From positions 62,001 through 126,000 of the forward strand of contig DASXOJ010000071.1 in NCBI GenBank assembly GCA_036494465.1: a stretch of 64,000 nucleotides of DNA, in the 5' to 3' direction. The DNA comes from CAJCJE01 sp036494465 (GTDB lineage Bacteria; Actinomycetota; Actinomycetes; Mycobacteriales; Pseudonocardiaceae). Both the position numbers and the translations under genes were made by a program. Shown one piece after another: positions 1 to 7,628 of this stretch. Within the stretch, counting starts at the first letter, position 1. Each line of letters starts with the position of its first letter. Below the pieces are notes generated by a model, which saw only the letters and a list, made by a program, of their open reading frames with translations, was not told the origin of the DNA and made no database searches.

Positions 1-385
1 CCAGCGCGGGCAACGGTTCCGGATGCGTGCCGCACGCGCGCACGTGCTGGTAGACACGCGCGTCGAGGGTGTCCGTGTAGGAGGCGGGCCGGTCGGCGTC
101 GAAGCCGTCGAACAGTTCGGCGGGGCTGTACAGCGAACTCCGGTACACCCGGTACGGCAGATCGGGGATGTCCGGGAACAGCAGCGCGCCTGCCGCGTCG
201 GCGCGGGCGTGACTCGCCGGGGTCAACCGGCAACCGAGCAGCAGTGCGCCGTCGAGTTTGGTGCGCAGCAGCAGGTCGTCCTCGACTGAGGTCAGGTCGA
301 GGCCGACCAGGATGACCCCGGCGAGGTCGCGGCCTGCCGCGCGGTGCTCGCGCAGTGCCGCGATGTCGGCGAGGGAAACGGCCAT
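1..385 (-). CDS. LOG-like nucleotide-binding protein, N-terminal part only (cut by window edge)
   Basis: Partial gene: 128 codons lie inside the window and the frame is still open at base 1. ATG 385 is preferred because a TAGGCT hexamer (397-392) ends six bases upstream, the leaderless layout seen at many genes here. The visible part has pentapeptide-like repeats (DLAGVILVGLDL, LDGALLLGC), then a conserved segment LLFPDIPDLPYRVYRSSLY. From memory, this arrangement precedes a Rossmann/LOG-type domain in actinobacterial proteins annotated as nucleotide-binding, sometimes labelled lysine decarboxylase-like. The Rossmann domain itself would lie outside the window, so the family call is an inference and no reaction can be assigned. 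The start is only 27 bases from the purU stop; both genes run leftward. Confidence 0.55.
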   Translation of the reverse strand, partial: MAVSLADIAALREHRAAGRDLAGVILVGLDLTSVEDDLLLRTKLDGALLLGCRLTPASHARADAAGALLFPDIPDLPYRVYRSSLYSPAELFDGFDADRPASYTDTLDARVYQHVRACGTHPEPLPAL

Positions 386-411
386 CAGGGGAGCCTACGA
401 CGACGGGAGGA

Positions 412-1317
412 TCAGAAGATCACAGTATGGCTGGAGTGCAACAACACCCGGTCTTCCAGGTGCCAGCGCAGGCCGCGCGCCAGCACGACCTTCTCGATGT
501 CCCGGCCCTTGCGCACCATGTCCGCGACCGAGTCGCGGTGGTCGACCCGGATGACGTCCTGTTCGATGATCGGGCCCGCGTCGAGTTCGGCCGTGACGTA
601 GTGACAGGTCGCGCCCACGAGCTTCACGCCGCGCGCGTGCGCTTGCCGGTAGGGCTGCGCGCCGACGAACGAAGGCAGGAAGCTGTGGTGGATGTTCAAC
701 GTCCGCCCGGAGAACGCCGCGCAGAACTCGGCGGGCAGGATCTGCATGAACCGCGCCAGCACCACCGCGTGCGGTTTCGCGGCGTGCACGAGCTGGATCA
801 GCTGGGCGAACGCCGCGTTCTTCGCTTCGGTGTCGTTCGCCGGGAACGGCACGTGGTGGAACGGGATGCCGTGCGCACGGGTGATCGCGGCCTGGCTGGT
901 GTGGTTGCCGATCACCGCGGCGACGTCGACGTCGAGTTCGCCCGAGCTGACCCGGCCGAGCAGGTCGTAGAGGCAGTGTCCTTCCCGGGACACCAGGATG
1001 ACGATCCTGCGGCGTTCCGCGGAGTCGGTGATCCGCCAGTCCGACCGCACGCCGGTGTGGGAGCCGTAGCTGTCGCCGGAACTGAGCTTGCGGGCGACTT
1101 CGGCGAAGCGCAGCCGCAGTTCTTGCACGTCGAACGGCAGCGATTCGGCGAGGACCTCCTGGCGGGTGAAGAACCAGCCGGTGTCCGGATCGGTGTGGTA
1201 AGCGGCTTCGATGATCCAACCGCCCGCGTCGGCGAGGAACGATGAGATCGCCGCGACGATGCCGGTGCGGTCCGGGCAGCCGAAGGTGATCACATAGCGG
1301 CGTTGTGCGGCTGGCAT
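412..1317 (-). CDS. purU: Formyltetrahydrofolate deformylase
   Basis: 301 aa, the usual family length. Hydrolyses 10-formyl-tetrahydrofolate to formate and tetrahydrofolate in the cytosol, balancing one-carbon units and supplying formate to formate-dependent purine synthesis. An N-terminal ACT domain (about residues 7-85, with CPDRTGIVAAIS) is followed by a formyltransferase-fold domain. Recognisable motifs are HGIPFHHVP, LARFMQIL, NIHHSFLPSF (Asn and His of the active site) and LDAGPIIEQD (catalytic Asp). ATG 1317 follows a weak CACACT hexamer eight bases upstream and has no clear Shine-Dalgarno sequence. It sits between a LOG-like gene and a methyltransferase-like gene, all on the minus strand. 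Identification is firm; regulation is unknown. Confidence 0.95.
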   Translation of the reverse strand: MPAAQRRYVITFGCPDRTGIVAAISSFLADAGGWIIEAAYHTDPDTGWFFTRQEVLAESLPFDVQELRLRFAEVARKLSSGDSYGSHTGVRSDWRITDSAERRRIVILVSREGHCLYDLLGRVSSGELDVDVAAVIGNHTSQAAITRAHGIPFHHVPFPANDTEAKNAAFAQLIQLVHAAKPHAVVLARFMQILPAEFCAAFSGRTLNIHHSFLPSFVGAQPYRQAHARGVKLVGATCHYVTAELDAGPIIEQDVIRVDHRDSVADMVRKGRDIEKVVLARGLRWHLEDRVLLHSSHTVIF

Positions 1318-1356
1318 GGTGCATGAGTGTGGCAGGTCGGCGGCGCCTGAGCCCAG

Positions 1357-2196
1357 TCAACCGCGCCGTTGCGGCGGCTGCTGGCCGACCAGCGCCGAAT
1401 AGGCGATGGTGACCTCACCGAACCGCCACCGGTTCGACCGGTCCAGTACCGGCACGCCCCGGTCGGCCAGCAACTGGATGCTGTGTGCCCAGCGGGCGCG
1501 CGGGCCGAACGGCGCGTAGGGAGCCGCGGTGGCCCAGCAGTTGTCGAGTTCGGCGAGCAGGCCGTGCACTGCTTCACCGGGCACGTTGTGGTGGATCAGC
1601 GCCTTCGGCAGCCGTTCGGCCAGATCGGACGGTGTCTCGATGCCCGATGGCAGGCAGGACAGGGTCAGGCTGCGCGGGCCGTCGGCGTCCAGGGTGATCC
1701 AGCAGCAGCGCCTGCCGATCTCGTCGCAGGTGCCCTCGATGAGCACGCCGCCGGGGGCGAGGCCGGCGAGCATGGTCTGCCACGCGGCGGCCGCGTCCGG
1801 TTCCGCGTACTGGCGCAGCACGTTGAACGCCCGCAGGACGATCGGACGCGTACCGGCCAGTTCGAATCCGCCGCGCCGGAAGTCCAGGCTGGGCGGGTCG
1901 GCGGCGGGCGCGGCGGCGGCGACGCGGTCGGGGTCGAGTTCGAGGCCGAGCACGCGAACATCGGGCCGCACCCGGCGCAGCCGCTCGCGCATCTCGACGG
2001 TGGTGACTGGGGTTGCGCCGTAACCGAGGTCGACGACCAGCGGATCGGCGCAGTTGCGCAACAGGGACGCGAGCGCAGGCGTTCCGGTGATCCACCGGTC
2101 CACCCGGCGCAGCCGGTTCGGGTTGGTGGTGCCTCTGGTCGGCGCGCCGAGCGCGCGGGCCCGGCCCGCGGCGAGTCTGCGCACGCGGGGTGGCAT
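1357..2196 (-). CDS. SAM-dependent methyltransferase-like protein
   Basis: 279 aa. Residues about 55-60 read DLGYGATP, which fits glycine-rich motif I of class I SAM methyltransferases. Nearby LGLELDPDRVAAA resembles the acidic end of strand 2, and GGVLIEGTCDEIGRR sits where strand 5 and its loop would be. The N-terminus is basic (MPPRVRRLAAGRARALG). Substrate unknown; the family is a conserved actinobacterial hypothetical. The start ATG lies in the last of three 20-bp repeats that each contain TGATG, so the distance to the upstream DUF2505 stop has been changed by repeat copying (see findings). Translation is probably coupled to DUF2505. A real methyltransferase activity is not proven by the sequence. 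Confidence 0.75.
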   Translation of the reverse strand: MPPRVRRLAAGRARALGAPTRGTTNPNRLRRVDRWITGTPALASLLRNCADPLVVDLGYGATPVTTVEMRERLRRVRPDVRVLGLELDPDRVAAAAPAADPPSLDFRRGGFELAGTRPIVLRAFNVLRQYAEPDAAAAWQTMLAGLAPGGVLIEGTCDEIGRRCCWITLDADGPRSLTLSCLPSGIETPSDLAERLPKALIHHNVPGEAVHGLLAELDNCWATAAPYAPFGPRARWAHSIQLLADRGVPVLDRSNRWRFGEVTIAYSALVGQQPPQRRG

Positions 2197-2248
2197 CAGG
2201 AGCTGCGCGGTGGCATCAGGAGTTGTGGGGTGGCATCAGGAGCTGTGG
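2189..2248. repeat. Three tandem 20-bp repeats at a stop/start junction
   Basis: Copies at 2189-2208, 2209-2228 and 2229-2248 share the core GGTGGCATCAGGAG followed by CTGCGC, TTGTGG or CTGTGG. On the minus strand each copy carries TGATG, an overlapped stop and start codon. The DUF2505 stop is in the first copy read, and the methyltransferase ATG is in the last. Confidence 0.9.
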
Positions 2249-2745
2249 TCGCGCAGCCAGCTCTCGGTGAACTTCTGCTCGGCGTCGAGCAGCTTGCCGA
2301 GCTGGTCGGCGACGGCTTCCTCGACCTTCCCGCCGAAGATCGGGATCGGGATGCTCACGCTGCCGGTGATCAGCACGGTGCTGCCGCCACCGTCGATGTC
2401 GGTGAGCCCCATCTTGCCGGTCAGGTCACCGGGCATGCCGGGAATCGTCACCCGGACGGTGCCCGAATAGGTGCCGTCCGATTCGGTGCGCCACTTCTCC
2501 ACCCGGTCAATCTTGAGGTCGCCGCCGAGCAGCGGGCGGATCGCGGCGGGCAGATCCTGGGAGGCAACGCCGTGGCGCAGCCGGTAGCTGACCGCGCCGT
2601 CGGACTGCTGGTAGTCGTGCAGCGCGGCGTTCCTGCCACCGAGCGCGGCCAGCCGGGCGTTGAGATAGTCGGCGTCGACCACGGCCGCATACACGGTCTT
2701 CGCGTCCGATGCGGAACGTGTCCGGTGCTCGATGCGCCTTGCCAT
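2236..2745 (-). CDS. DUF2505 protein (START/SRPBCC-like fold)
   Basis: 169 aa soluble protein matching the actinobacterial DUF2505 family (Rv0481c in M. tuberculosis, from memory). It opens with an SRPBCC-like pattern (IEHRTRSASDAKTVYAAVVDADYL), has a central beta-rich stretch (YSGTVRVTIPGMPGDLTGKM, then STVLITGSVSIPIPIFGGK) and ends in the amphipathic helix KVEEAVADQLGKLLDAEQKF. This suggests a hydrophobic-ligand cavity; no ligand is known. It is divergent from murB. ATG 2745 follows TAGCCT (2758-2753) by seven bases, so a leaderless mRNA is likely, and that hexamer overlaps the murB -10. Its stop overlaps a TGATG junction leading to the methyltransferase-like gene. Confidence 0.9.
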   Translation of the reverse strand: MARRIEHRTRSASDAKTVYAAVVDADYLNARLAALGGRNAALHDYQQSDGAVSYRLRHGVASQDLPAAIRPLLGGDLKIDRVEKWRTESDGTYSGTVRVTIPGMPGDLTGKMGLTDIDGGGSTVLITGSVSIPIPIFGGKVEEAVADQLGKLLDAEQKFTESWLRDHSS

Positions 2746-2752
2746 GCGTCGA

Positions 2753-2762
2753 AGGCTACCGT
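2753..2762. promoter_or_regulatory. Overlapping divergent -10 elements of DUF2505 and murB
   Basis: Plus-strand TACCGT (2757-2762) lies eight bases before the murB GTG at 2771. Minus-strand TAGCCT (2758-2753) lies seven bases before the DUF2505 ATG at 2745. The two hexamers share bases 2757-2758. No convincing -35 was seen for either. Confidence 0.6.
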
Positions 2763-2770
2763 TGACGACC

Positions 2771-3880
2771 GTGACCAGCTCTCAGACCGGTACCGAGGCC
2801 ACCATGAACGGCATGGTTGAACCCGGTATGTCACTCGCCGAATGCACGACGTTGCGCCTGGGCGGTCCGGCCGCGCGGTTCGTGCGCGGGCAACGGTCGC
2901 GGGACATCGTCGACGTGGTGCGCGCCGCCGATGCGGCGGACGAACCATTGCTGGTGCTGGGTGCCGGTTCGAACGTGGTGGTCGGTGACGCGGGTTTCGA
3001 CGGGACCGTGCTGCGGGTCGCGAACACCGGCCAGGGTTGTGACCGGCTCGGTGACGGCCAGGTGCAGCTCACCGTGGAGGCGGGCGCCGACTGGGATCAG
3101 ACGGTGGCGTGGACGGTCGCGGAGGGCCTCGGCGGTCTCGAATGCCTGTCCGGGATCCCGGGTCTGGTCGGGGCGACTCCGGTGCAGAACGTGGGCGCGT
3201 ACGGCGTGGAGATCGCGGACGCGCTGGTGTCGGTCGACCTGCTTGACCGCCGCAGTGGCCAGGTCCGCACGGTCCAGGCGGAAGGGCTCGGGCTCGCGTA
3301 CCGGACCAGCGTGCTGAAGGGGACCGATTCGGCGGTGGTGCTGCGCGCCCGGTTCGAGCTGCGCGACGGTGGTGAGTCGGCGCCGATCCGGTATGCGGAG
3401 CTGGCTCGGTTGCTCGGGGTGTCGGTCGGGGCGCGGGTGCCCGCGGCCGACGCGCGGGCGGCGGTGCTGGATCTGCGGCGCGGCAAGGGCATGGTGCTCG
3501 ACGCCGCCGATCACGACACCTGGAGTGCGGGTTCGTTCTTCACCAATCCGGTGATCGACGACGCCGAACTGTCCGGGGTCCGGTCGCGCGCGGAGACCGT
3601 GCTGGGGCCGGACGAGACCATGCCGAGCTGGCCGGGCGGGATCGGCCGGACCAAGTTGTCGGCCGCGTGGCTGATCGAGCGGGCAGGCTTCCCGCGCGGT
3701 TATGCGGGGGCTGGTGGGCGGGTCGGGTTGTCGTCGCGGCACACGCTCGCGCTGACGAACCGCGGCGGGGCCAGCACCGAGGATCTGCTGGGCCTCGCTC
3801 GCGAGGTGTGCGGTGGCGTGCGCGCCAGGTTCGGTGTCGAGCTGCGGCCGGAGCCGGTGTTCGTGAACTGCGGGCTCTGA
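2771..3880 (+). CDS. murB: UDP-N-acetylenolpyruvoylglucosamine reductase
   Basis: 369 aa, typical for MurB. FAD- and NADPH-dependent reduction of UDP-GlcNAc-enolpyruvate to UDP-MurNAc, the second committed step of peptidoglycan precursor synthesis, in the cytosol. The FAD-binding part shows TLRLGGPA, VLGAGSNVVVGDAGFDG and GLECLSGIPGLVGATPVQNVG [broken across residues about 110-130]; the C-terminal part has WSAGSFFTNPV, with the catalytic serine, and GRTKLSAAWLIERAGF. GTG 2771 is chosen over the in-frame upstream start at 2732 because that would run into the DUF2505 coding start, and because TACCGT ends eight bases before 2771. In-frame ATG 2804 is an alternative. It is divergent from DUF2505, as in mycobacteria. 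Confidence 0.95.
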   Translation: MTSSQTGTEATMNGMVEPGMSLAECTTLRLGGPAARFVRGQRSRDIVDVVRAADAADEPLLVLGAGSNVVVGDAGFDGTVLRVANTGQGCDRLGDGQVQLTVEAGADWDQTVAWTVAEGLGGLECLSGIPGLVGATPVQNVGAYGVEIADALVSVDLLDRRSGQVRTVQAEGLGLAYRTSVLKGTDSAVVLRARFELRDGGESAPIRYAELARLLGVSVGARVPAADARAAVLDLRRGKGMVLDAADHDTWSAGSFFTNPVIDDAELSGVRSRAETVLGPDETMPSWPGGIGRTKLSAAWLIERAGFPRGYAGAGGRVGLSSRHTLALTNRGGASTEDLLGLAREVCGGVRARFGVELRPEPVFVNCGL

Positions 3881-3892
3881 ACCCGAAAACCC

Positions 3893-4633
3893 TCAGCCGC
3901 GGTGGGCGCGGGTGGCGCTGGCCTGGGCTCGCGGCTTGATGGTGATCGAGTCGATGTTCACGTGCGCGGGCCTGCTGACCGCGAAGCCGATCACCTCGGC
4001 GATGTCCTGGGCGCGCAGCGGAGTGAGGCCGTTGTAGACGGCGGCCGCGCGGTCGGCGTCGCCGTCGAAGCGGACCAGCGAGAACTCGGTTTCCACCATG
4101 CCGGGCAGGATCTCGGTGAAGCGGATCGGCTGACCGAGGTATTCGCCGCGCAACGTCTGGTGCAGCGCGGCTTCGGCGTGTTTGGCCGACGTGTAGCCGG
4201 CGCCGCCGTCGTAGATCTCGACCGCGGCGATGGACGTCACGGTGACCACGTGGCCGTCGCCGGAGGCGATCAGGGTGGGCAGCAGCGCCTTGGTCACCCT
4301 GAGGGTGCCGAGCACGTTGGTCTCCCACATCGAGCGCCAGTGGTCTTCGTCGGCGTCGGCGATGGTTTCCGCGCCGAGCGCGCCGCCCGCGTTGTTGATC
4401 AGGACGCGGGCGTTCGGGATCGCGGCGGCGAACGCCGTCACGGATTCGGGGTCGGTCACGTCCAGCGGCAGCGCGGTGCCGTCGATCTCGTTGGCGATCT
4501 GTGCCAGCCGGTCGGCGCGGCGGGCGCCGAGAACGACGTGGAAGCCGCCCTCGGCGAGTTGGCGGGCGGTGGCTTCGCCGATGCCGGAGCTGGCGCCGGT
4601 GACTATCGCGGTGGGTCGTTGCTCGTTCGTCAC
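3893..4633 (-). CDS. Short-chain dehydrogenase/reductase
   Basis: 246 aa classical SDR (Rv0484c-like by context). Cofactor motif TGASSGIGEATA near the N-terminus, NNAGGALG after strand 4, catalytic serine in VTSIAAVEI, and YxxxK as YTSAK. The basic residues after strand 2 (GARRADR) suggest NADP(H). Substrate unknown. The C-terminal tail is short and basic. GTG 4633 is preferred to GTG/ATG-type starts further out at 4657 because it follows CAGGAT by seven bases and gives the usual SDR N-terminus (VTNEQRPTAIVTG). It is convergent with murB, with 12 bases between the stops. Confidence 0.9.
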   Translation of the reverse strand: MTNEQRPTAIVTGASSGIGEATARQLAEGGFHVVLGARRADRLAQIANEIDGTALPLDVTDPESVTAFAAAIPNARVLINNAGGALGAETIADADEDHWRSMWETNVLGTLRVTKALLPTLIASGDGHVVTVTSIAAVEIYDGGAGYTSAKHAEAALHQTLRGEYLGQPIRFTEILPGMVETEFSLVRFDGDADRAAAVYNGLTPLRAQDIAEVIGFAVSRPAHVNIDSITIKPRAQASATRAHRG

Positions 4634-4811
4634 GCTCCCGATCCTGCCTCTGACCATCCGATTCGCGCACGCCGGGAATGAGCCAGGTCACGTGCGCGGC
4701 CGGTGTTTTGTTTCGTTCGTCGACATAGTTGGGAAGATGCGCGCCGTCATCGGGGTTGAAGTTCTCGGTAGTGGTGTGACCTGGGCTCGTTCAACGTGGG
4801 GTAGGTGAGGC

Positions 4812-5663
4812 GTGCACGTGGTGCGGGATGAGTTGCGCGGCGGCTCCGGAGTGCGGTTGGCGGTGCGCACGGCAGGACCGCTCGACGCGCCGCCGATCGT
4901 GCTGGTGCACGGGTGGGCCCAGTCGAGCACGGTGTTCACCGCCCAGCTTGGTTCGCCGCTCGCAGAACGATTTCGGTTGATCGCGGTCGACCTGCGCGGA
5001 CACGGCCAGTCCGAAGTGCCGGAGACCGGTTACGACGACCCGGTGCGGTGGGCGCGGGACGTGCGCGCGGTGCTCGACTTCGCGGGGCGGCCCGCCGTGT
5101 TGCTGGGGTGGTCCTACGGCGGTTTGGTGATCACCGACTACCTGCGCGAGTTCGGCTCGGCGGGGGTGGCTGGGCTGGTGTACGTCGGCGCCATCACCGA
5201 GCTGGGGCGCGGGCGGCGCGGGGGCCGGGTCGGGCCTGCCATGCGCGACGCGCTGCCGGACGTGCTGTCCGAGGACGCCGAGGTCGCGGAGAAGGCGATG
5301 CGCGGGTTCGTGACCGGAATGTCCGCGTCGAAGCTGGCCGCCCGGCCGAACGCGCTGGGCACCGCGCTGCTCAACGACGCGCTGCGGGTACCCGCCCAGG
5401 TGCGGGGCGCCCTGTTCCGCAGGGACGTGACCAGCGCGGACGTGCTCGCCGCGGTGACCGTGCCGACGCTGGTGATCCACGGCGACGCGGACGCGGTGGT
5501 GGACATCGACGCGGGCAGATTCACCGCCGAGACCGTGCCGGGTGCGCGGTTGCGAGTGTTCGAGGGCGTCGGGCACCTGCCGTTCCTGGAGCGCCAAGCC
5601 CAGTTCGACGAGGTGCTCGGCGAGTTCGCCGAGGAGTGTCAGCACGTGACGGGAGCGCGATGA
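4812..5663 (+). CDS. Alpha/beta-hydrolase
   Basis: 283 aa. Standard fold landmarks: oxyanion-loop HGWAQ, VDLRGHGQSE, nucleophile elbow GWSYGG (Ser), catalytic Asp in HGDADAVV and catalytic His in GVGHLPF. The substrate is not evident; it could be an esterase, haloperoxidase-like or lipase-like enzyme. GTG 4812 has a purine-rich AGGTGAGG (4803-4810) directly upstream. The stop overlaps the mshA start (ATGA), so the two are co-translated. A cap-domain stretch follows strand 6 (about residues 125-195). Cytosolic, no signal peptide. Confidence 0.9.
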   Translation: MHVVRDELRGGSGVRLAVRTAGPLDAPPIVLVHGWAQSSTVFTAQLGSPLAERFRLIAVDLRGHGQSEVPETGYDDPVRWARDVRAVLDFAGRPAVLLGWSYGGLVITDYLREFGSAGVAGLVYVGAITELGRGRRGGRVGPAMRDALPDVLSEDAEVAEKAMRGFVTGMSASKLAARPNALGTALLNDALRVPAQVRGALFRRDVTSADVLAAVTVPTLVIHGDADAVVDIDAGRFTAETVPGARLRVFEGVGHLPFLERQAQFDEVLGEFAEECQHVTGAR

Positions 5664-7015
5664 TGACCGAACCGGAGTCGCTGATCGGCAACCGCTCGCA
5701 CCGGCTGCACCGGCTCGACCGCAGGGCCGATCGGTCCGGCGGCCGGGTCGCGGTGCTGTCGCTGCACACGTCGCCGCTGGAACAGCCGGGCACCGGCGAC
5801 GCGGGCGGGATGAACGTCTACATCGTGCAGACCGCGCAGCGGATGGCCCGGCGCGGCATCGCGGTGGAGATCTTCACCAGGGCGACCTCGTCGGATCTGC
5901 CGCCGACGGTCGAGCTCGCGGACGGCGTGCTGGTCCGGCACGTGTCCGCGGGACCGTTCGAGGACCTGGACAAGAACGAGCTGCCCGCGCAGTTATGCGC
6001 GTTCGCTGCGGGGGTGTTGCGTACCGAGGCCGAGCATTCGCCGGGTCATTACGACGTCGTGCATTCGCATTATTGGCTTTCCGGGCAGGTCGGCTGGTTG
6101 GCCAAGCAGCGCTGGGGAGTGCCGCTGGTGCACACCGCGCACACCCTGGCCAGGGTGAAGAACCTGGCGCTGGCGGAAGGGGACACGCCGGAGCCGCGCA
6201 CCAGGGTGATCGGTGAACAGCAGGTCGTCGACGAGTCCGATCTGCTGATCGCGAACACGAACGTCGAGGCGCAGCAGTTGCTGCGGCTCTACGCTGCCGA
6301 ACCGGACCAGGTGCTGACCGTGCCGCCGGGCGTCGACCTGGACGTGTTCACTCCTGGCGACCAGGTCGCGGCGCGCGCGAAACTGGCGCTCGCGCCGGAC
6401 GCGCTGGTGTTCGCGTTCGTCGGCCGGATCCAGCCGTTGAAGGCGCCGGACGTGCTGGTGCGCGGCGCGGCGGAGCTGTTGCGGCGCAGGCCCGAACTGC
6501 GGGACCGGTTGGTCGTGCTGATCGTGGGCGGGGCGTCCGGGTCCGGGTTGGAGCGCCCGCGCGCGCTGATCGAGCTGGCCACCGAGCTGGGGATCGCCGA
6601 TCAGGTTCGGTTCGTGCCGCCTCGCAGCGGCGCCGATCTCGCCGACGTGTACCGGGCCGCGGACGTGGTCGCGGTGCCCAGTCACAACGAGTCTTTCGGA
6701 CTGGTCGCGCTGGAGGCGCAGGCATGTGGCACGCCGGTGGTCGCGGCCGAGGTGGGCGGGTTGCCGGTCGCGGTCGCGCATCGCAAGTCCGGTTTGCTGG
6801 TGCCGGGGCACCACGCCGAACAGTGGGCGGACGCGCTGGGCACGGTCGGATTGGATCCTCGGCTGCGCGCTGACCTGGCGCAGGGCGCGGTCGCGCACGC
6901 GCGCTGCTTCTCCTGGGATCGCACGACCGACGCACTCCTGGAAGGCTATGCACAGGCGGCGGTGTCCTTCCGTCGCAGCGTGCGGGGGTTGACCGGTGCG
7001 GAGGTGGCAGTGTGA
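5660..7015 (+). CDS. mshA: D-inositol-3-phosphate glycosyltransferase (mycothiol synthesis)
   Basis: 451 aa GT4 glycosyltransferase. Transfers GlcNAc from UDP-GlcNAc to 1D-myo-inositol 3-phosphate, the first step of mycothiol synthesis. N-terminal acceptor domain with VAVLSLHTSPLEQPGTGDAG [His and Gly-rich loop], HSHYWLSG and HTAHTLARVKN; C-terminal donor domain with FVGRIQPLKAPD, and the E-x7-E motif region SHNESFGLVALEAQACGTPV. The double ATG at 5660/5663 overlaps the hydrolase stop. A long frame extending upstream to 4913 is not coding because it overlaps the hydrolase out of frame. Downstream lies a YbjN-like gene, the same order as Rv0486-Rv0487. Confidence 0.97.
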   Translation: MMTEPESLIGNRSHRLHRLDRRADRSGGRVAVLSLHTSPLEQPGTGDAGGMNVYIVQTAQRMARRGIAVEIFTRATSSDLPPTVELADGVLVRHVSAGPFEDLDKNELPAQLCAFAAGVLRTEAEHSPGHYDVVHSHYWLSGQVGWLAKQRWGVPLVHTAHTLARVKNLALAEGDTPEPRTRVIGEQQVVDESDLLIANTNVEAQQLLRLYAAEPDQVLTVPPGVDLDVFTPGDQVAARAKLALAPDALVFAFVGRIQPLKAPDVLVRGAAELLRRRPELRDRLVVLIVGGASGSGLERPRALIELATELGIADQVRFVPPRSGADLADVYRAADVVAVPSHNESFGLVALEAQACGTPVVAAEVGGLPVAVAHRKSGLLVPGHHAEQWADALGTVGLDPRLRADLAQGAVAHARCFSWDRTTDALLEGYAQAAVSFRRSVRGLTGAEVAV

Positions 7016-7073
7016 GCGGAGCCTGCGGAGCGAACCGACAGACACAGGGAGCGTCGCGCAGCGAGGTGGCACC

Positions 7074-7577
7074 GTGACGGATGTCGTGGAAGCGCTCGAC
7101 AAGCTGATCGCGGACACGTTGACAGAGCGCGAACTGACCTTCCAGCGCAAGGAACCCGGACGGTTCTTCGTGTCACTGCCCGGGATCAAGAAGTTGCAGA
7201 CGAACTGCTGGCTGATCGCGACCCGGCATTCGTTCGTCATCGAGGCGTTCGTGTGCCGCAAGCCGGACGAGGCGCACGCCGAGGTGTACGGATATCTGTT
7301 GCGCCGCAACGCGAAGCTCTACGGCGTGCACTACACCATCGACAAGATGGGCGACATCTACCTGCTCGGCCGGATCAGCCCGGACCTGATCAGTGAGGAC
7401 GAACTCGACCGGTTGCTCGGCCAGGTGCTGGAAGCCGCGGACGGCGATTTCAACACGCTGCTGGAAATCGGTTTCGCTGGTTCGATCAAACGCGAATGGG
7501 ATTGGCGCGTGTCGCGCGGCGAATCGCTCGCGAACTTGCAGGCGTTCCGGCATCTGATCGATACCGACGAAGCCTGA
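7074..7577 (+). CDS. YbjN-domain protein
   Basis: 167 aa, PF10722/YbjN-like, the conserved partner of mshA in actinobacteria (Rv0487-like). The fold has the signature RRNAKLYGVHYTIDKMGDIY and LLEIGFAGSIKREWDWR. Structurally these resemble type III secretion chaperone folds; the biochemical role is unknown. Start GTG 7074 has GCGAGGTGG upstream (7061-7069). The 58 bases between the mshA stop and this start repeat the motif GAGGTGGCA found at the mshA 3' end, suggesting a small local duplication. Cytosolic, no signal. Confidence 0.85.
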   Translation: MTDVVEALDKLIADTLTERELTFQRKEPGRFFVSLPGIKKLQTNCWLIATRHSFVIEAFVCRKPDEAHAEVYGYLLRRNAKLYGVHYTIDKMGDIYLLGRISPDLISEDELDRLLGQVLEAADGDFNTLLEIGFAGSIKREWDWRVSRGESLANLQAFRHLIDTDEA

Positions 7578-7628
7578 TCGTGACCTGATCCGCCCAACCA
7601 TTTCACCGCGAACTGCCGTCCTGACAAC

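Noticed and set aside
1290..1577. 95-codon minus-strand frame bridging purU and the methyltransferase-like gene
   Set aside because: Out-of-frame shadow of the methyltransferase-like gene, with no ribosome site or homology.
4913..5659. Upstream extension of the mshA frame
   Set aside because: Overlaps the hydrolase out of frame and lacks conservation; MshA length fits the start at 5660.
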